From: Oceaniglobus indicus
Lineage (GTDB): Bacteria > Pseudomonadota > Alphaproteobacteria > Rhodobacterales > Rhodobacteraceae
DNA: 64,000 nt
NCBI RefSeq assembly: GCF_002751875.1
Contig: NZ_NMZM01000001.1
Span: forward strand, 248,001-312,000
Direction: 5' to 3'
Positions 46,140-58,680 of this stretch are shown here, piece by piece (position 1 is the first letter of the stretch; every line of letters begins with the position of its first letter). The translations under genes were made by a program, and so were the position numbers. Under the pieces are notes generated by a model, which was not told the DNA's origin, searched no databases, and was given only the letters and a program-made list of their open reading frames with translations.

Positions 46140-48452
46140 TCAGAAGATGAAGTCATCCTCGACCAGCGAGATACGGTTGACGTTTTCCAGCGTGATCGTG
46201 TTGCCGTTCATCTGGTCGATCACCACGTCGCTGCCCACCTGGGTCAGATGGTTGTTCAGCAGGTCGTTGAAGTTGGCAATTGCATTGACCCCACGCAGGT
46301 CAATCACGTCGCCTTCCCGGTTCGCGCCGCGGAAGTCACGCACCACGTCGTTTCCATCACCCGAGCGGAACACGAACTGATCCGCTCCGCCGCCGCCGGT
46401 CAGGGTATCGTCACCGCGTCCACCGTCGAGGATATCAGAGCCACCGCGGCCCAGAAGCTTGTCCTGACCGTTGAACCCCCTGAGGGTGTTGCTGACGGCA
46501 TTGCCGACCATGATGTTGGCCAGCGCGTTGCCGGTGCCGTCGATCCGGTCGACACCGATCAGGGACAGGTTCTCGATATTGGCGCCCAGCTGGAAATCGA
46601 CGGAACTGCGCACGGTATCGCGGCCCTCGTTGCGGAATTCGCGCACGACATCGCCTTCGTTATCGACAAAATACAGGTCCGAACCCCGGTTGCCGAACAT
46701 CTGGTCGGCGCCGGCACCGCCTTTGAGCGTGTCGTTTCCGCCGCCGCCCGACATGATGTCGGTGCCGTTGCCACCGAACAGGCGGTCCAGGCCGTTGCCG
46801 CCATCCATCCGGTCATCGCCGTTGCCACCGAACAGAACATCGGCCCAGGCACCGCCGTCCATCACGTCATTGCCGTCACCGCCGATCAGCGTGTCATAGC
46901 CGACGGCATTGGCCTCGTGTTCGACGATCTGGAAGGTGTTCACGATCGTGCGCCCCGGATCCGTGGCAATCGCACGCACCGTGATACGATCGTCTTCCGT
47001 CGCGTTCAGCCCGTTCAGCGTGCCCCCGAATTCGAACCGAAAGCCCAGGGGCGTCTGGATCAGGTCGGCGGCCGGGATGTTACGGGCCACTTGCCCGTTG
47101 ACCAGAATGAGAACGCGTTCGATGTCGGCGCGGGTGATGCCCGAGTCGACCAGTTCCCCGCCCAACGTGGACGGGTCGAGGATGATGGTGGTCGAGTTGT
47201 TGTCGATCCCGTCATCCAGAAGGTCCAACTGCTCTTCCGAGGCATCGGCGCCGACGCCGAACGAGCGGATCGTCGCGTTGATGCCGTTTGTGTCGAGAAG
47301 CGTGGTCACCTCGTCCGCAAAGCTGGTGCTGCCGCCGCCGTTTTCACCGTCGGACATGAAATAGAGAACGTTCTGGCCCTGATCCTGATCCTCGAAGAAA
47401 TCGATCACCGGGTTCAGGCCGCTCTCGAAGCTGGTGCCGCCGTTGGCCCTGAGCCCACGCAGCGCGTCGATGACGTCGGGCGTGCCGTTTCCGTTGTTGT
47501 CCGCGTTGGCGATGCCCCGGAAGATTTCCTGTCCCGAACTGTCAAAGCGCGTGAGCGAGATGTTGGCGTCGCTTCCAAGCTTGCGGTTGATGGCGTTGAT
47601 CAACTGGACCAGGCCTGCGATTTCAGCATCCAGAATTGTGTTCGCAACACCATCGCCGTTCTGATCGGCGACCTGGCGGGTGCCCTGGAAAGTTCCGCTG
47701 GTCGATCCCGAGGTGTCGATGACCAGCGCGATGTTCAGGATCTCCGACGTCACCGGCGTGCGCGACACATAGCCCTGCAGGGGCAATGTCGTGCCGTTGG
47801 CGGCATCTGGCACGGTCAGGCTGACCGAGAACTCCTGGCCGGTCGACTGGGCGACGCGCGTGTTGGTCGTCGTGACCAGCGAGGTGTTGTTGTCACCCGA
47901 CAGGATATCGTCGCCGTTTCCACCAAGCAGAAGATCATGCCCCTGGGCCCCGACCAGCAGGTCGGCACCGTCGTCGCCCATCAGGACATCAGCGCCGTTG
48001 CGCCCGAAGATCAGGTCGTCGCCGCCATTCCCGGAAATCAGGTCGTCGCCGCCGAACCCGGTGATCGTGTCGGCATAATCGCCGCCATCCAGGATATCGC
48101 GGCGGGCCGTGCCGTTCAGCTCCACCCCATACACGGGATCATCCACGAACCCGGTGTCGAAGTTGACGACCAGGCGCAGTTCATCCGGGCTCATGCCGTC
48201 GGTCGCGCCATCGCCGAGGTTCTTCAGGATGTCGGCTTCGGCTTCGGCTTCCGCCATGGTGTTGTTCTGGGTCAGGAAATGCATGAAGATCTGCGTTTCA
48301 CCCGGCGCGAGATCGAAGTCATAGCCATAGCTGACATCGTCAAAGTTGAAGGATGCCGCAGACAGCGCGTTGGCCCTGCCCGACTGAACGACATGGGTGA
48401 CCACCGGGTCACCGCCGCCGTTGTCGTCGGTGATGATCCACTCGTCCTGCAC
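46140..48452 (-). CDS. RTX calcium-binding protein with embedded VWA domain, main part after the amber codon
   Basis: About 770 codons in the same frame as the N-terminal fragment at 48531. Order: conserved lead-in (about 1-115), a first block of GGxGxD nonapeptide repeats (120-187: GFGGDDLISGNGGDDLIFG), a von Willebrand A domain (238-455) with MIDAS motif DTSGSTSG and SDGENGGG, a beta domain, a second repeat block (518-598), an LGANIENLSLIG-type block (620-650), a third repeat set (654-692) and a C-terminal tail ending DDFIF. RTX repeats bind calcium outside the cell and such proteins leave by a type I system; no exporter genes are here. The GTG used as start is only the first possible codon after the stop; no good ribosome site was seen. 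Confidence 0.8.
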   Translation of the reverse strand: MQDEWIITDDNGGGDPVVTHVVQSGRANALSAASFNFDDVSYGYDFDLAPGETQIFMHFLTQNNTMAEAEAEADILKNLGDGATDGMSPDELRLVVNFDTGFVDDPVYGVELNGTARRDILDGGDYADTITGFGGDDLISGNGGDDLIFGRNGADVLMGDDGADLLVGAQGHDLLLGGNGDDILSGDNNTSLVTTTNTRVAQSTGQEFSVSLTVPDAANGTTLPLQGYVSRTPVTSEILNIALVIDTSGSTSGTFQGTRQVADQNGDGVANTILDAEIAGLVQLINAINRKLGSDANISLTRFDSSGQEIFRGIANADNNGNGTPDVIDALRGLRANGGTSFESGLNPVIDFFEDQDQGQNVLYFMSDGENGGGSTSFADEVTTLLDTNGINATIRSFGVGADASEEQLDLLDDGIDNNSTTIILDPSTLGGELVDSGITRADIERVLILVNGQVARNIPAADLIQTPLGFRFEFGGTLNGLNATEDDRITVRAIATDPGRTIVNTFQIVEHEANAVGYDTLIGGDGNDVMDGGAWADVLFGGNGDDRMDGGNGLDRLFGGNGTDIMSGGGGNDTLKGGAGADQMFGNRGSDLYFVDNEGDVVREFRNEGRDTVRSSVDFQLGANIENLSLIGVDRIDGTGNALANIMVGNAVSNTLRGFNGQDKLLGRGGSDILDGGRGDDTLTGGGGADQFVFRSGDGNDVVRDFRGANREGDVIDLRGVNAIANFNDLLNNHLTQVGSDVVIDQMNGNTITLENVNRISLVEDDFIF

Positions 48453-48530
48453 GTCGAATATGGCGTCACCGCTGGAGGTGACGGCAATCGTGCTGCTGTC
48501 CGACCCAAGGTCGGTGTCAATCGTCAGCGA

Positions 48531-48824
48531 CTAGGTGTCACGGGCCGGGCCGTTGTTGGTGACGATTTCGAGATACCGCGCAAACCCGCCGGTCGTAGGC
48601 ACGTAGATTTTGCGCTCGATCGAGAAATCACCGCTGGTGGCGCCGGTCAGGACGACCTCGCGGCCGTTGTCCTCGGTGAAGCTGTCGGGGAAGGAAAAGA
48701 TCGACGGAATGGACGCGCCGCGATCGAACGCGTCGTTCGTCCCGTCGTTTATCCGTCCTCCGCCGTAGATGTCCCACTCAAAACCGTCGCCATCGAACAA
48801 GACGAATGGAAAATTCAAAGCCAT
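48531..48824 (-). pseudogene. N-terminal fragment of the RTX protein, cut by an in-frame TAG
   Basis: 97 codons from ATG 48824, which has GGGGG upstream, to TAG at 48531-48533. The start MALNFPFVLFDGDGFEWDI and INDGTNDAFDRG are typical of the N terminus of this RTX family. The frame continues without shift after the TAG: SLTIDTDLGSDSSTIAVTSS and onward into the main part. One base change (TAG from TAC or TAT, for example) would restore a protein of about 893 residues. Either the gene is inactive, the codon is read through, or it is a sequence error. Confidence 0.7.
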
Positions 48825-49281
48825 ATCAATACCCCCAAGGTTCATATTCTGCACGCCGTACCAGGCACCGGATATCTTGGTCACGGACCCTTGAAACACG
48901 ACCCGGCCCAAGACCCGGCTAAAGCCACCGGTCACCCATTCGTGATTTTGCATTCAAAGATTCATTCTCGCAATACCTTTCACGGACCAGCACCCGGAGG
49001 GGACACGGCCGCGTCGCGCAATGCTGGTTCGCGCAGCCTTGTTTTTCTGGCCGATCACCGCGCCACGGCGCAACAAGGGGATTGTGACAGTTTGTCGCAG
49101 TGATCGGCACGCGGCCGCATATGGCCGAACCCGCGCCGATGATCTCCGCGCTTTCATCCCGCCAGATTCGCCGCGGATGCCCGGGCCCGTTGACCGGCCG
49201 CGGCCGCCGAATTCCGCGCAAAATTGCGCGGTACGGAATGCGACTGATGATCGGCGATCATGGCGAACCCGTGGGCGAAAG
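48825..49281. other. upstream region of the RTX gene, no gene recognised
   Basis: All frames here are short, Arg/Pro-rich and unlike proteins. A weak promoter may serve the RTX gene: minus strand TTGCGA, 17 bases, CAAAAT near 48955-48985, with a leader of about 115 bases. Nothing else is supported. Confidence 0.4.
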
Positions 49282-49317
49282 AAAAAAAACGCCGCGCATC
49301 CCGTGGGGATGGCGGCG
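49282..49317 (-). terminator. intrinsic terminator downstream of the small membrane protein gene
   Basis: Minus strand CGCCGC-CATCCC, loop CAC, GGGATG-C-GCGGCG, then eight T residues. One of the strongest terminators in the window. It ends transcription coming from the LexA-box promoter, about 130 bases after that small gene. Confidence 0.9.
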
Positions 49318-49447
49318 CAAGAGTGATGTTCGACAGTGCATCCGTCAAACCGGGCAGGCAACCCGGCAAGGGGACAGAGCGACGCGTGGTTCCTCGGGGA
49401 CAAGGGACGCGCGACGGATGCCGCGAACATTGGGCAGTGACGTAAAC

Positions 49448-49591
49448 CTAGACAAATCCGGGCAGGTAAAGCCCGACAACAAGAAGCAGGGTCAAGGCAA
49501 GGACGCCGGCAAGATCCTGAACCAGCGTATCAGAGCGGCGGATCACCTTTCCAATCTGTTCCAACATCTCCGCGACCTCCCCTGTCTGCAT
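49448..49591 (-). CDS. 47-residue membrane protein behind a LexA box (possible SOS-induced small protein)
   Basis: ATG at 49591 with AAGGA upstream, TAG at 49448. The N-terminal half is charged and helical (MQTGEVAEMLEQIGKVIRRS) and the C-terminal half is one membrane segment (DLAGVLALTLLLVVGLYLPG, then FV) that ends the protein. Codon use is normal. A GTTC-N7-GTTC box lies 41-55 bases upstream and a strong terminator downstream, so it is a self-contained transcription unit following ligA-recG. In Caulobacter the LexA-controlled SidA, a 29-residue inner-membrane protein, blocks division; a similar role is conceivable but I see no sequence match. Confidence 0.7.
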   Translation of the reverse strand: MQTGEVAEMLEQIGKVIRRSDTLVQDLAGVLALTLLLVVGLYLPGFV

Positions 49592-49631
49592 CTCGTTCCT
49601 TGTTTGTTCCAGATTAACCCCTCTGTGTAAA

Positions 49632-49646
49632 GAACTTTATGAGAAC
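49632..49646 (-). promoter_or_regulatory. LexA (SOS) box, alphaproteobacterial type
   Basis: Minus strand GTTC-TCATAAA-GTTC (plus strand GAAC-N7-GAAC), an exact match to the known alphaproteobacterial LexA site. A third GTTC lies six bases further upstream (49653-49656). It sits in the 82-base gap between the recG stop and the small membrane protein gene. Confidence 0.7.
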
Positions 49647-49673
49647 ATTCGTGAACAAAACAGGTCTTTTCGG

Positions 49674-53998
<4,325 letters not shown>

Positions 53999-54120
53999 TT
54001 ATCGCACCGACCTGTGCCTGACGCGATACATGGATGCCGAGCGGCGCAACGACCGGCACGACCGCGTGTGCGCCAGCGCCTGCCTTTCAGCAACCGGCCG
54101 CGTCGCCCGTCCCCCTCGTT

Positions 54121-54834
54121 TCAGGCGCTTGCGGCAATGCGCGGTTGATCCTCGTTTCGGTCGGGGTCACGCAGAACATATCCACGCCCCCAGACCGTTT
54201 CGATGTGATTGTCGCCGTCCGTCGCCTGGCTGAGCTTCTTGCGCAGCTTGCAGATGAACACGTCAATGATCTTCAGTTCGGGTTCATCCATGCCGCCGTA
54301 AAGGTGGTTCAGGAACATCTCCTTGGTCAAGGTTGTCCCCTTGCGCAACGACAGCAACTCGAGCATCTGGTATTCCTTGCCCGTCAAATGCACGGTCTTG
54401 CCGTCCACATCGACGGTTTTCGCGTCAAGGTTGACCGAAAACTTGCCGGTCCGGATGACGGACTGGGCATGGCCCTTGGAGCGGCGGATGATGGCATGGA
54501 TCCGCGCCACCAGTTCTTCACGATGGAACGGCTTGGTAAGATAGTCATCCGCGCCGAACCCGAATCCCTTGATCTTGTTTTCGGTGTCGTCTGCCCCCGA
54601 CAGGATCAGGATCGGCGTGTCGATCCGGGCCAGCCGCACCTGCCGCAAGACTTCGTGCCCATGCATGTCGGGCAGGTTCAGATCCAGCAATATCAGATCG
54701 TAATCATAGAGCTTTGCCAGATCCACACCCTCCTCGCCCATGTCCGTGCAATACACGTTCAGGTTGGCATGGGTCAGCATCAGCTCGATGCTGCGGGACG
54801 TGGTTGGATCGTCTTCGACCAGCAGGACGCGCAT
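54121..54834 (-). CDS. ctrA: cell-cycle response regulator CtrA
   Basis: OmpR-family regulator, 237 residues. The receiver domain has acidic pocket Glu7-Asp8-Asp9, phospho-acceptor Asp51 ([10 protein letters not shown]) and Lys101 (YLTKPF). The winged-helix domain has [20 protein letters not shown] and the CtrA-specific [20 protein letters not shown]. The tail ends in small residues (IAASA), as in CtrA proteins degraded by ClpXP. In Caulobacter it is the master regulator; in Rhodobacteraceae it controls motility and gene transfer agents and is often non-essential. GGAG precedes the ATG. Confidence 0.97.
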   Translation of the reverse strand: MRVLLVEDDPTTSRSIELMLTHANLNVYCTDMGEEGVDLAKLYDYDLILLDLNLPDMHGHEVLRQVRLARIDTPILILSGADDTENKIKGFGFGADDYLTKPFHREELVARIHAIIRRSKGHAQSVIRTGKFSVNLDAKTVDVDGKTVHLTGKEYQMLELLSLRKGTTLTKEMFLNHLYGGMDEPELKIIDVFICKLRKKLSQATDGDNHIETVWGRGYVLRDPDRNEDQPRIAASA

Positions 54835-54882
54835 TGAACTCTCCGCTTATTGAAACTCCTCCCACAACATCGGGCGAAATGG

Positions 54883-54897
54883 TTAAGCACTGGTTAC
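54883..54897 (-). promoter_or_regulatory. candidate CtrA binding site upstream of ctrA
   Basis: TTAA-GCACTGG-TTAC, one base short of TTAA-N7-TTAA, 49-63 bases before the ctrA ATG. On the minus strand it reads through TTAACCAT, a frequent CtrA half-site. Fits autoregulation. Confidence 0.55.
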
Positions 54898-54923
54898 CAT
54901 TACCAGCATCTACCATTTACACG

Positions 54924-55202
54924 TTAAAGTTGTCTATATTTTTGAAGCCGCGTGGTCTTCAACGCGGCCTCGCCATGCCGATCGACGGCCCGGGACCACG
55001 CCGCCAGTTCTTCTTCGGTCAACTGATAGGTTTCCATCGCCTCCTTATCGCTGATCAGCCCCCCGTTCACCGCCTTCACCACCGCCGCCTTGCGGCTGGC
55101 GACCCAGCGTTTCGTGTCCGGATCGGGCAGATCCGCCCGTGTCATCGTCTTTCCGCCCGGCAATCTGACGGCCCGCGGCCCTTCCAGTTTCTTCAGATAC
55201 AT
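54924..55202 (-). CDS. sciP: SciP/DUF1153 family protein (small CtrA inhibitory protein)
   Basis: 92 residues matching DUF1153: MYLKKLEGPRAVRLPGGKTM, TRADLPDPDTKRWVASRKAA, VVKAVNGGLISDKEAMETYQ and LTEEELAAWSRAVDRHGEAA. It is a small helix-turn-helix protein. In Caulobacter SciP binds CtrA at promoters and stops it activating G1 genes. Here it is directly upstream of ctrA on the same strand (89-base gap), so activator and inhibitor may be partly cotranscribed. Confidence 0.92.
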   Translation of the reverse strand: MYLKKLEGPRAVRLPGGKTMTRADLPDPDTKRWVASRKAAVVKAVNGGLISDKEAMETYQLTEEELAAWSRAVDRHGEAALKTTRLQKYRQL

Positions 55203-55211
55203 CTTTCACCC

Positions 55212-55263
55212 CTTTTGTCCCCACGCGACAAAAGCTAGCCCCGCACACTTAACCAGCGGTGAA
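55212..55263 (-). promoter_or_regulatory. dyad and CtrA-like box upstream of sciP
   Basis: CTTTTGTC-N7-GACAAAAG (55212-55234) is a perfect eight-base inverted repeat ending next to the sciP ribosome site; AAAAG of the dyad is part of AAAAGGGG. Just beyond, TTAA-CCAGCGG-TGAA (55249-55263) is a CtrA box with one mismatch, and minus strand TAGCTT at 55232-55237 could be the -10. The dyad may act as an operator or as an RNA hairpin. Confidence 0.45.
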
Positions 55264-55271
55264 ACGGCGCC

Positions 55272-55299
55272 TTGATAATGCTGGCAATTTTCTTATATT
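55272..55299 (+). promoter_or_regulatory. predicted sigma-70 promoter of mnmA
   Basis: TTGATA, 16 bases, TATATT, about 39 bases before the mnmA ATG. Confidence 0.55.
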
Positions 55300-55337
55300 C
55301 CGCCCAGCCGGGATGGCCCCGGCCGAAGGAAAACCAG

Positions 55338-56480
55338 ATGGCGCTCGACACCCGCACACCGTTGAATTCACTGGGCTTTGCCAAGTCCCCTGCCGATACG
55401 CGCGTTGTCGTCGCGATGTCCGGCGGCGTGGACAGCTCGGTCGTGGCCGCGATGTTGGCGGAAGAAGGCTACGATGTCGTTGGTGTGACGCTGCAACTTT
55501 ACGATCACGGTGCGGCGCTGGCCAAGAAAGGCGCCTGCTGCGCCGGGCGCGACATTCACGACGCCCGCCGCGTGGCCGAGGACATGGGTTTTCCCCACTA
55601 TGTCCTCGATTACGAAAACACCTTCCGCGAAGCGGTGATCGACGAATTTGCCGACAGCTATCTGGCGGGGGCCACACCCGTGCCCTGCATCCGCTGCAAC
55701 GAACGAGTCAAGTTCAAGGATCTGCTGCAGACGGCACGCGATCTCGATGCCGATTGCATGGCGACGGGGCACTACATCCAGCGCCGGATGGGCGACAACG
55801 GCCCCGAGCTGCACAGTGCGGCCGATGCGAATCGCGATCAATCCTACTTCCTGTTTTCCACGACGGCCGAGCAGTTGGAATATCTGCGGTTTCCGCTGGG
55901 CCACCTGGCCAGCAAGGCCGAAACCCGCGCCCTGGCCGCGAAATATGGCCTGTCCGTCGCCGACAAGCCCGACAGCCAGGATATCTGCTTCGTGCCCAAC
56001 GGAAACTACGCGGCGGTGATCGAAAAGTTGCGCCCGGGTGCCGCCGATCCGGGCCGCATCGTCGATACCGAGGGGCGCGATCTGGGGGCGCATCGCGGCG
56101 TCATCCACTATACCGTGGGACAGCGCCGCGGCCTCGGCATCGGCGGGCTGGCGGATCCGCTTTACGTTGTCCGGCTGGATGTCGACCGGCGTGAAGTCAT
56201 CGTCGGCCCGAAATCCATGCTGGCCACCCGTCGGGTTCCCCTGCGCGAGATCAACTGGCTGGGCGACGCCCCCCTGAGCAGTCGGAAATCATGGGACGTC
56301 AACGTCCGCGTCCGCTCCACCCGGCCGCCGCACGCTGCGGTGATCCACCCGATTTCGGATACCGAGGCGACGGTCGAACTGATGACCGCGGAAGAAGGTG
56401 TCTCGCCCGGACAGGCCTGTGTTTTCTATGATCCCGAAAGTCCGCGCGTTCTGGGCGGCGGCTGGATCTGGCGCGGCTGA
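55338..56480 (+). CDS. mnmA: tRNA 2-thiouridine synthase MnmA
   Basis: Adds sulfur to uridine 34 of the Lys, Glu and Gln tRNAs. 380 residues. The PP-loop SGGVDSS is at 28-34; catalytic Cys120 ([11 protein letters not shown]) and Cys217 (DSQDICFV) are both present; [17 protein letters not shown] and the C-terminal [13 protein letters not shown] follow. The start has AAGGA upstream; the earlier in-frame ATG overlaps the promoter. Divergent from sciP; the repeat copy E follows the stop. Confidence 0.96.
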   Translation: MALDTRTPLNSLGFAKSPADTRVVVAMSGGVDSSVVAAMLAEEGYDVVGVTLQLYDHGAALAKKGACCAGRDIHDARRVAEDMGFPHYVLDYENTFREAVIDEFADSYLAGATPVPCIRCNERVKFKDLLQTARDLDADCMATGHYIQRRMGDNGPELHSAADANRDQSYFLFSTTAEQLEYLRFPLGHLASKAETRALAAKYGLSVADKPDSQDICFVPNGNYAAVIEKLRPGAADPGRIVDTEGRDLGAHRGVIHYTVGQRRGLGIGGLADPLYVVRLDVDRREVIVGPKSMLATRRVPLREINWLGDAPLSSRKSWDVNVRVRSTRPPHAAVIHPISDTEATVELMTAEEGVSPGQACVFYDPESPRVLGGGWIWRG

Positions 56481-56499
56481 GACACCAGAACGCCCCGCA

Positions 56500-56533
56500 C
56501 CTTCTTACTGACCGAAATACTCCCGCCGGAGGC
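56500..56533 (+). repeat. intergenic repeat copy E
   Basis: CCTTCTTACTGACCG followed by the core AAATACTCCCGCCGGAGGC. Differs from copy A in one base. It lies 20 bases after mnmA, between convergent genes. Confidence 0.8.
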
Positions 56534-56581
56534 GCCTTGGGTCGCCGCGCCGAACCACGTTCTATTTTCCCGCCAGCCCCG

Positions 56582-57766
56582 TCAGCCGGGCCCGGCTTGC
56601 AATCCGTCCAGAACCGCGCGGGCGGCGCGCAGGCCGGGGTCTTCGCCGCCCCGTCCCAAACGCTCCATCGTGGCCGACAGGGCATCGCATTGGCGCGACG
56701 GATCGGCCAGCAGGTCCAGCAGGGCATCGCTGATCGGCCCGGGCAGACATGCCGGCCCGAGGAATTCGGGCACCGCGCGGCTGTCGCTTACCAGGTTGAC
56801 CAGCGTGACCGTATCGACCCGCACCATCCGGCGCAGGATCGCCCAGGTGAGGCGGTTCATGTCATAGGCGATGACCATCGGCGTTCCGGCCGCCGCCAGC
56901 TCCAGCGATACGGTGCCCGATGCCGCCAAGGCTACGTCGGCAGCGGCAAAGGCCTGCCGCTTGCGCATCGTCCCCTCAGCCGGCGACGGGCCACGGGGGT
57001 CCAGCACCACGGGGTTCCCCGGCCAACCCGCGACGCCCGCCGCGACCAGATCGGCCACCGGGGCCGCGGCCGGCACCAGAACCCGGGTGTCGGGCCGCGC
57101 CGCGACGACCCGCGCGACGGCGGCGCCGAAGATCGGCAACAGCCGCGTCACCTCGCCCTTGCGCGATCCCGGCAGGATCAGCACGACCGGCGCATCCCCA
57201 AGGCCCAGCGTGTCGCGCAGGCCGCGGATTGCCGCGCCCTCGATGGCGGGTTCGGCGACCACCGGATGGCCGACGAAATCGCACCGCATGCCGGCCGCTT
57301 CCATATAGGGCGGCTCGAACGGCAACAGGGCCAGCACCTGATCGACATGCCGGGCCATCGCCGACGCACGCCCGGGCCGCCAGGCCCAGACCGATGGTGC
57401 GACATAATGCACGATCCGGATGTCCGAGCGCGCCCGCACCCGTTGCGCGACGCGCAGGCAGAAATCAGGCGAATCGACCGTGATCAGAACATCGGGGCGT
57501 GCGGCCAGAACGGCGTCGGCTGTCTGGATCATCCGGCGGCGCAGGTGCCGGTATTTCGGCAGAACCTCGGCCAGCCCCATGACCGACAGTTCCTCCATGG
57601 GGAACAGGCTTTCCAAGCCTTCCGCCTGCATCAACGGGCCGCCGACACCTTCGAAATCCACCGCGGGATGCAGCCGTCGCAGCCCGCCCATCAACGCCGC
57701 GGCCAGGCGATCGCCCGAGGGTTCGCCGGCAATGACGAAGGCGTTCAGTCTGCCGGTCTGATCCAA
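56582..57766 (-). CDS. lpxB: lipid-A-disaccharide synthase
   Basis: Condenses UDP-diacylglucosamine and lipid X to the lipid A disaccharide on the inner membrane. 394 residues. Typical parts: FVIAGEPSGDRLAAALMGGL at the N terminus, ITVDSPDFCLRVA, HYVAPSVWAWRPGRA, PFEPPYMEAAGM, LPGSRKGEVTRLLPIF and AASGTVSLELAAAGTPMVIA. No ATG is available: I chose TTG at 57766, with GGGAG six bases before it, overlapping lpxI by 22 bases. A CTG at 57748 in a CTGA overlap is the alternative. Last gene of the envelope cluster. Confidence 0.94.
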   Translation of the reverse strand: MDQTGRLNAFVIAGEPSGDRLAAALMGGLRRLHPAVDFEGVGGPLMQAEGLESLFPMEELSVMGLAEVLPKYRHLRRRMIQTADAVLAARPDVLITVDSPDFCLRVAQRVRARSDIRIVHYVAPSVWAWRPGRASAMARHVDQVLALLPFEPPYMEAAGMRCDFVGHPVVAEPAIEGAAIRGLRDTLGLGDAPVVLILPGSRKGEVTRLLPIFGAAVARVVAARPDTRVLVPAAAPVADLVAAGVAGWPGNPVVLDPRGPSPAEGTMRKRQAFAAADVALAASGTVSLELAAAGTPMVIAYDMNRLTWAILRRMVRVDTVTLVNLVSDSRAVPEFLGPACLPGPISDALLDLLADPSRQCDALSATMERLGRGGEDPGLRAARAVLDGLQAGPG

Positions 57767-58680
57767 ACGAAGACTCCCTCGGCGTCGGCCTGTTCGCGCA
57801 CCTGATCGGCGTTCAGCACCATGACTCCGCCTGCCTCGACAACCACACCGCGCAACCCGGCGCTGACGCATTGCGCGATGGTGTCGGGGCCGATGGCCGG
57901 AAGGTCGATGCGGCGTTCCTGACCGGGTTTCGGCGCCTTGAACAACAGCCCGCCGGGCGGCAGGCTTTCCACATAGAGCGGCCCCGCCGCCCCCCGCGCC
58001 GCCAGGAAACCGACGGCGCGGCCGACACTGGATCCGACGGACATGGTGTCGCCGGCCTGCGCGCCCCAGGCGATATCCGGCAGGCCATCGCGGGCGGCCC
58101 GGATCGTGCCCAACATCCATTCCGTGCCCGGCGTCGTCTCGACCGCCAGCACCTGGCCCGCCGAGACGACACAGGCCTGCCCGATATCCGCCTGACCCAG
58201 CGCGGCAACAACCGCGGCGCCCCGCGCGGCGTCCACGCGCGCGCCGTCATCGGCCGCATGGCGACCCAACATGCCAGCCGGCGGCAACACCCCCGGCAGA
58301 AGATCGACCGCTCCGACAACCTCGAATTCTGCGTCCTCGAAGATATCGACCACCACGTTGAAGGCAGCATCGTCGCCCTGCGCCAGCGCCGTCATCATGC
58401 GCGGCACCACCGGCATGGTGGCCGCGTCGATGGCGCCCGGATCGACCGGGGGCCGGCGGATTGCGCCGGCAAAACACACCTGTGTCACATCACGTTCGCG
58501 CAGGGTCTTCAGAAAGCTGCCCAGTGTCTCCAGCCGGAACCGCAGGATATCGCGCCCGCGGCTGTTCTCGACCCGCACATCGTCCAGTGCGGCCAAGATC
58601 ACCGGCATCGCGCGCGTTTCGAGTTCCGCCAGCAACAGGCCGGGAAGATCGCCTTCCCCCGCGATCAAAGCCAGGGTCAT
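57745..58680 (-). CDS. lpxI: UDP-2,3-diacylglucosamine diphosphatase LpxI
   Basis: Hydrolyses UDP-2,3-diacylglucosamine to lipid X and UMP; LpxI is the alphaproteobacterial replacement for LpxH. 311 residues, DUF1009 fold: LALIAGEGDLPGLLLAELET, VCFAGAIRRPPVDPG, GVLPPAGMLG, MSVGSSVGRAVGFLA, and LLFKAPKPGQERRIDLPAIG with the catalytic Asp in IDLP, then GPDTIAQCVSAGLRGVVVEA. It sits between lpxA and lpxB, overlapping both. Confidence 0.96.
   Translation of the reverse strand: MTLALIAGEGDLPGLLLAELETRAMPVILAALDDVRVENSRGRDILRFRLETLGSFLKTLRERDVTQVCFAGAIRRPPVDPGAIDAATMPVVPRMMTALAQGDDAAFNVVVDIFEDAEFEVVGAVDLLPGVLPPAGMLGRHAADDGARVDAARGAAVVAALGQADIGQACVVSAGQVLAVETTPGTEWMLGTIRAARDGLPDIAWGAQAGDTMSVGSSVGRAVGFLAARGAAGPLYVESLPPGGLLFKAPKPGQERRIDLPAIGPDTIAQCVSAGLRGVVVEAGGVMVLNADQVREQADAEGVFVWIRPAD

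Noticed and set aside
46659-48095. Regular short repeats resembling a CRISPR or tandem array
   Set aside because: The period is nine codons within a protein frame (GGxGxD), which is the RTX motif; there are no spacers.
46119-49103. 994-codon plus-strand frame opposite the RTX gene
   Set aside because: It exists because the repeat codons lack stops in the mirrored frame. RTX, VWA and terminator evidence all support the minus strand.
48954-49630. Several 100-176 codon frames around the 49 kb gap
   Set aside because: They read through a strong terminator and the LexA box and encode low-complexity Arg/Pro-rich strings. Only the 47-codon minus-strand gene has a good start and a sensible product.
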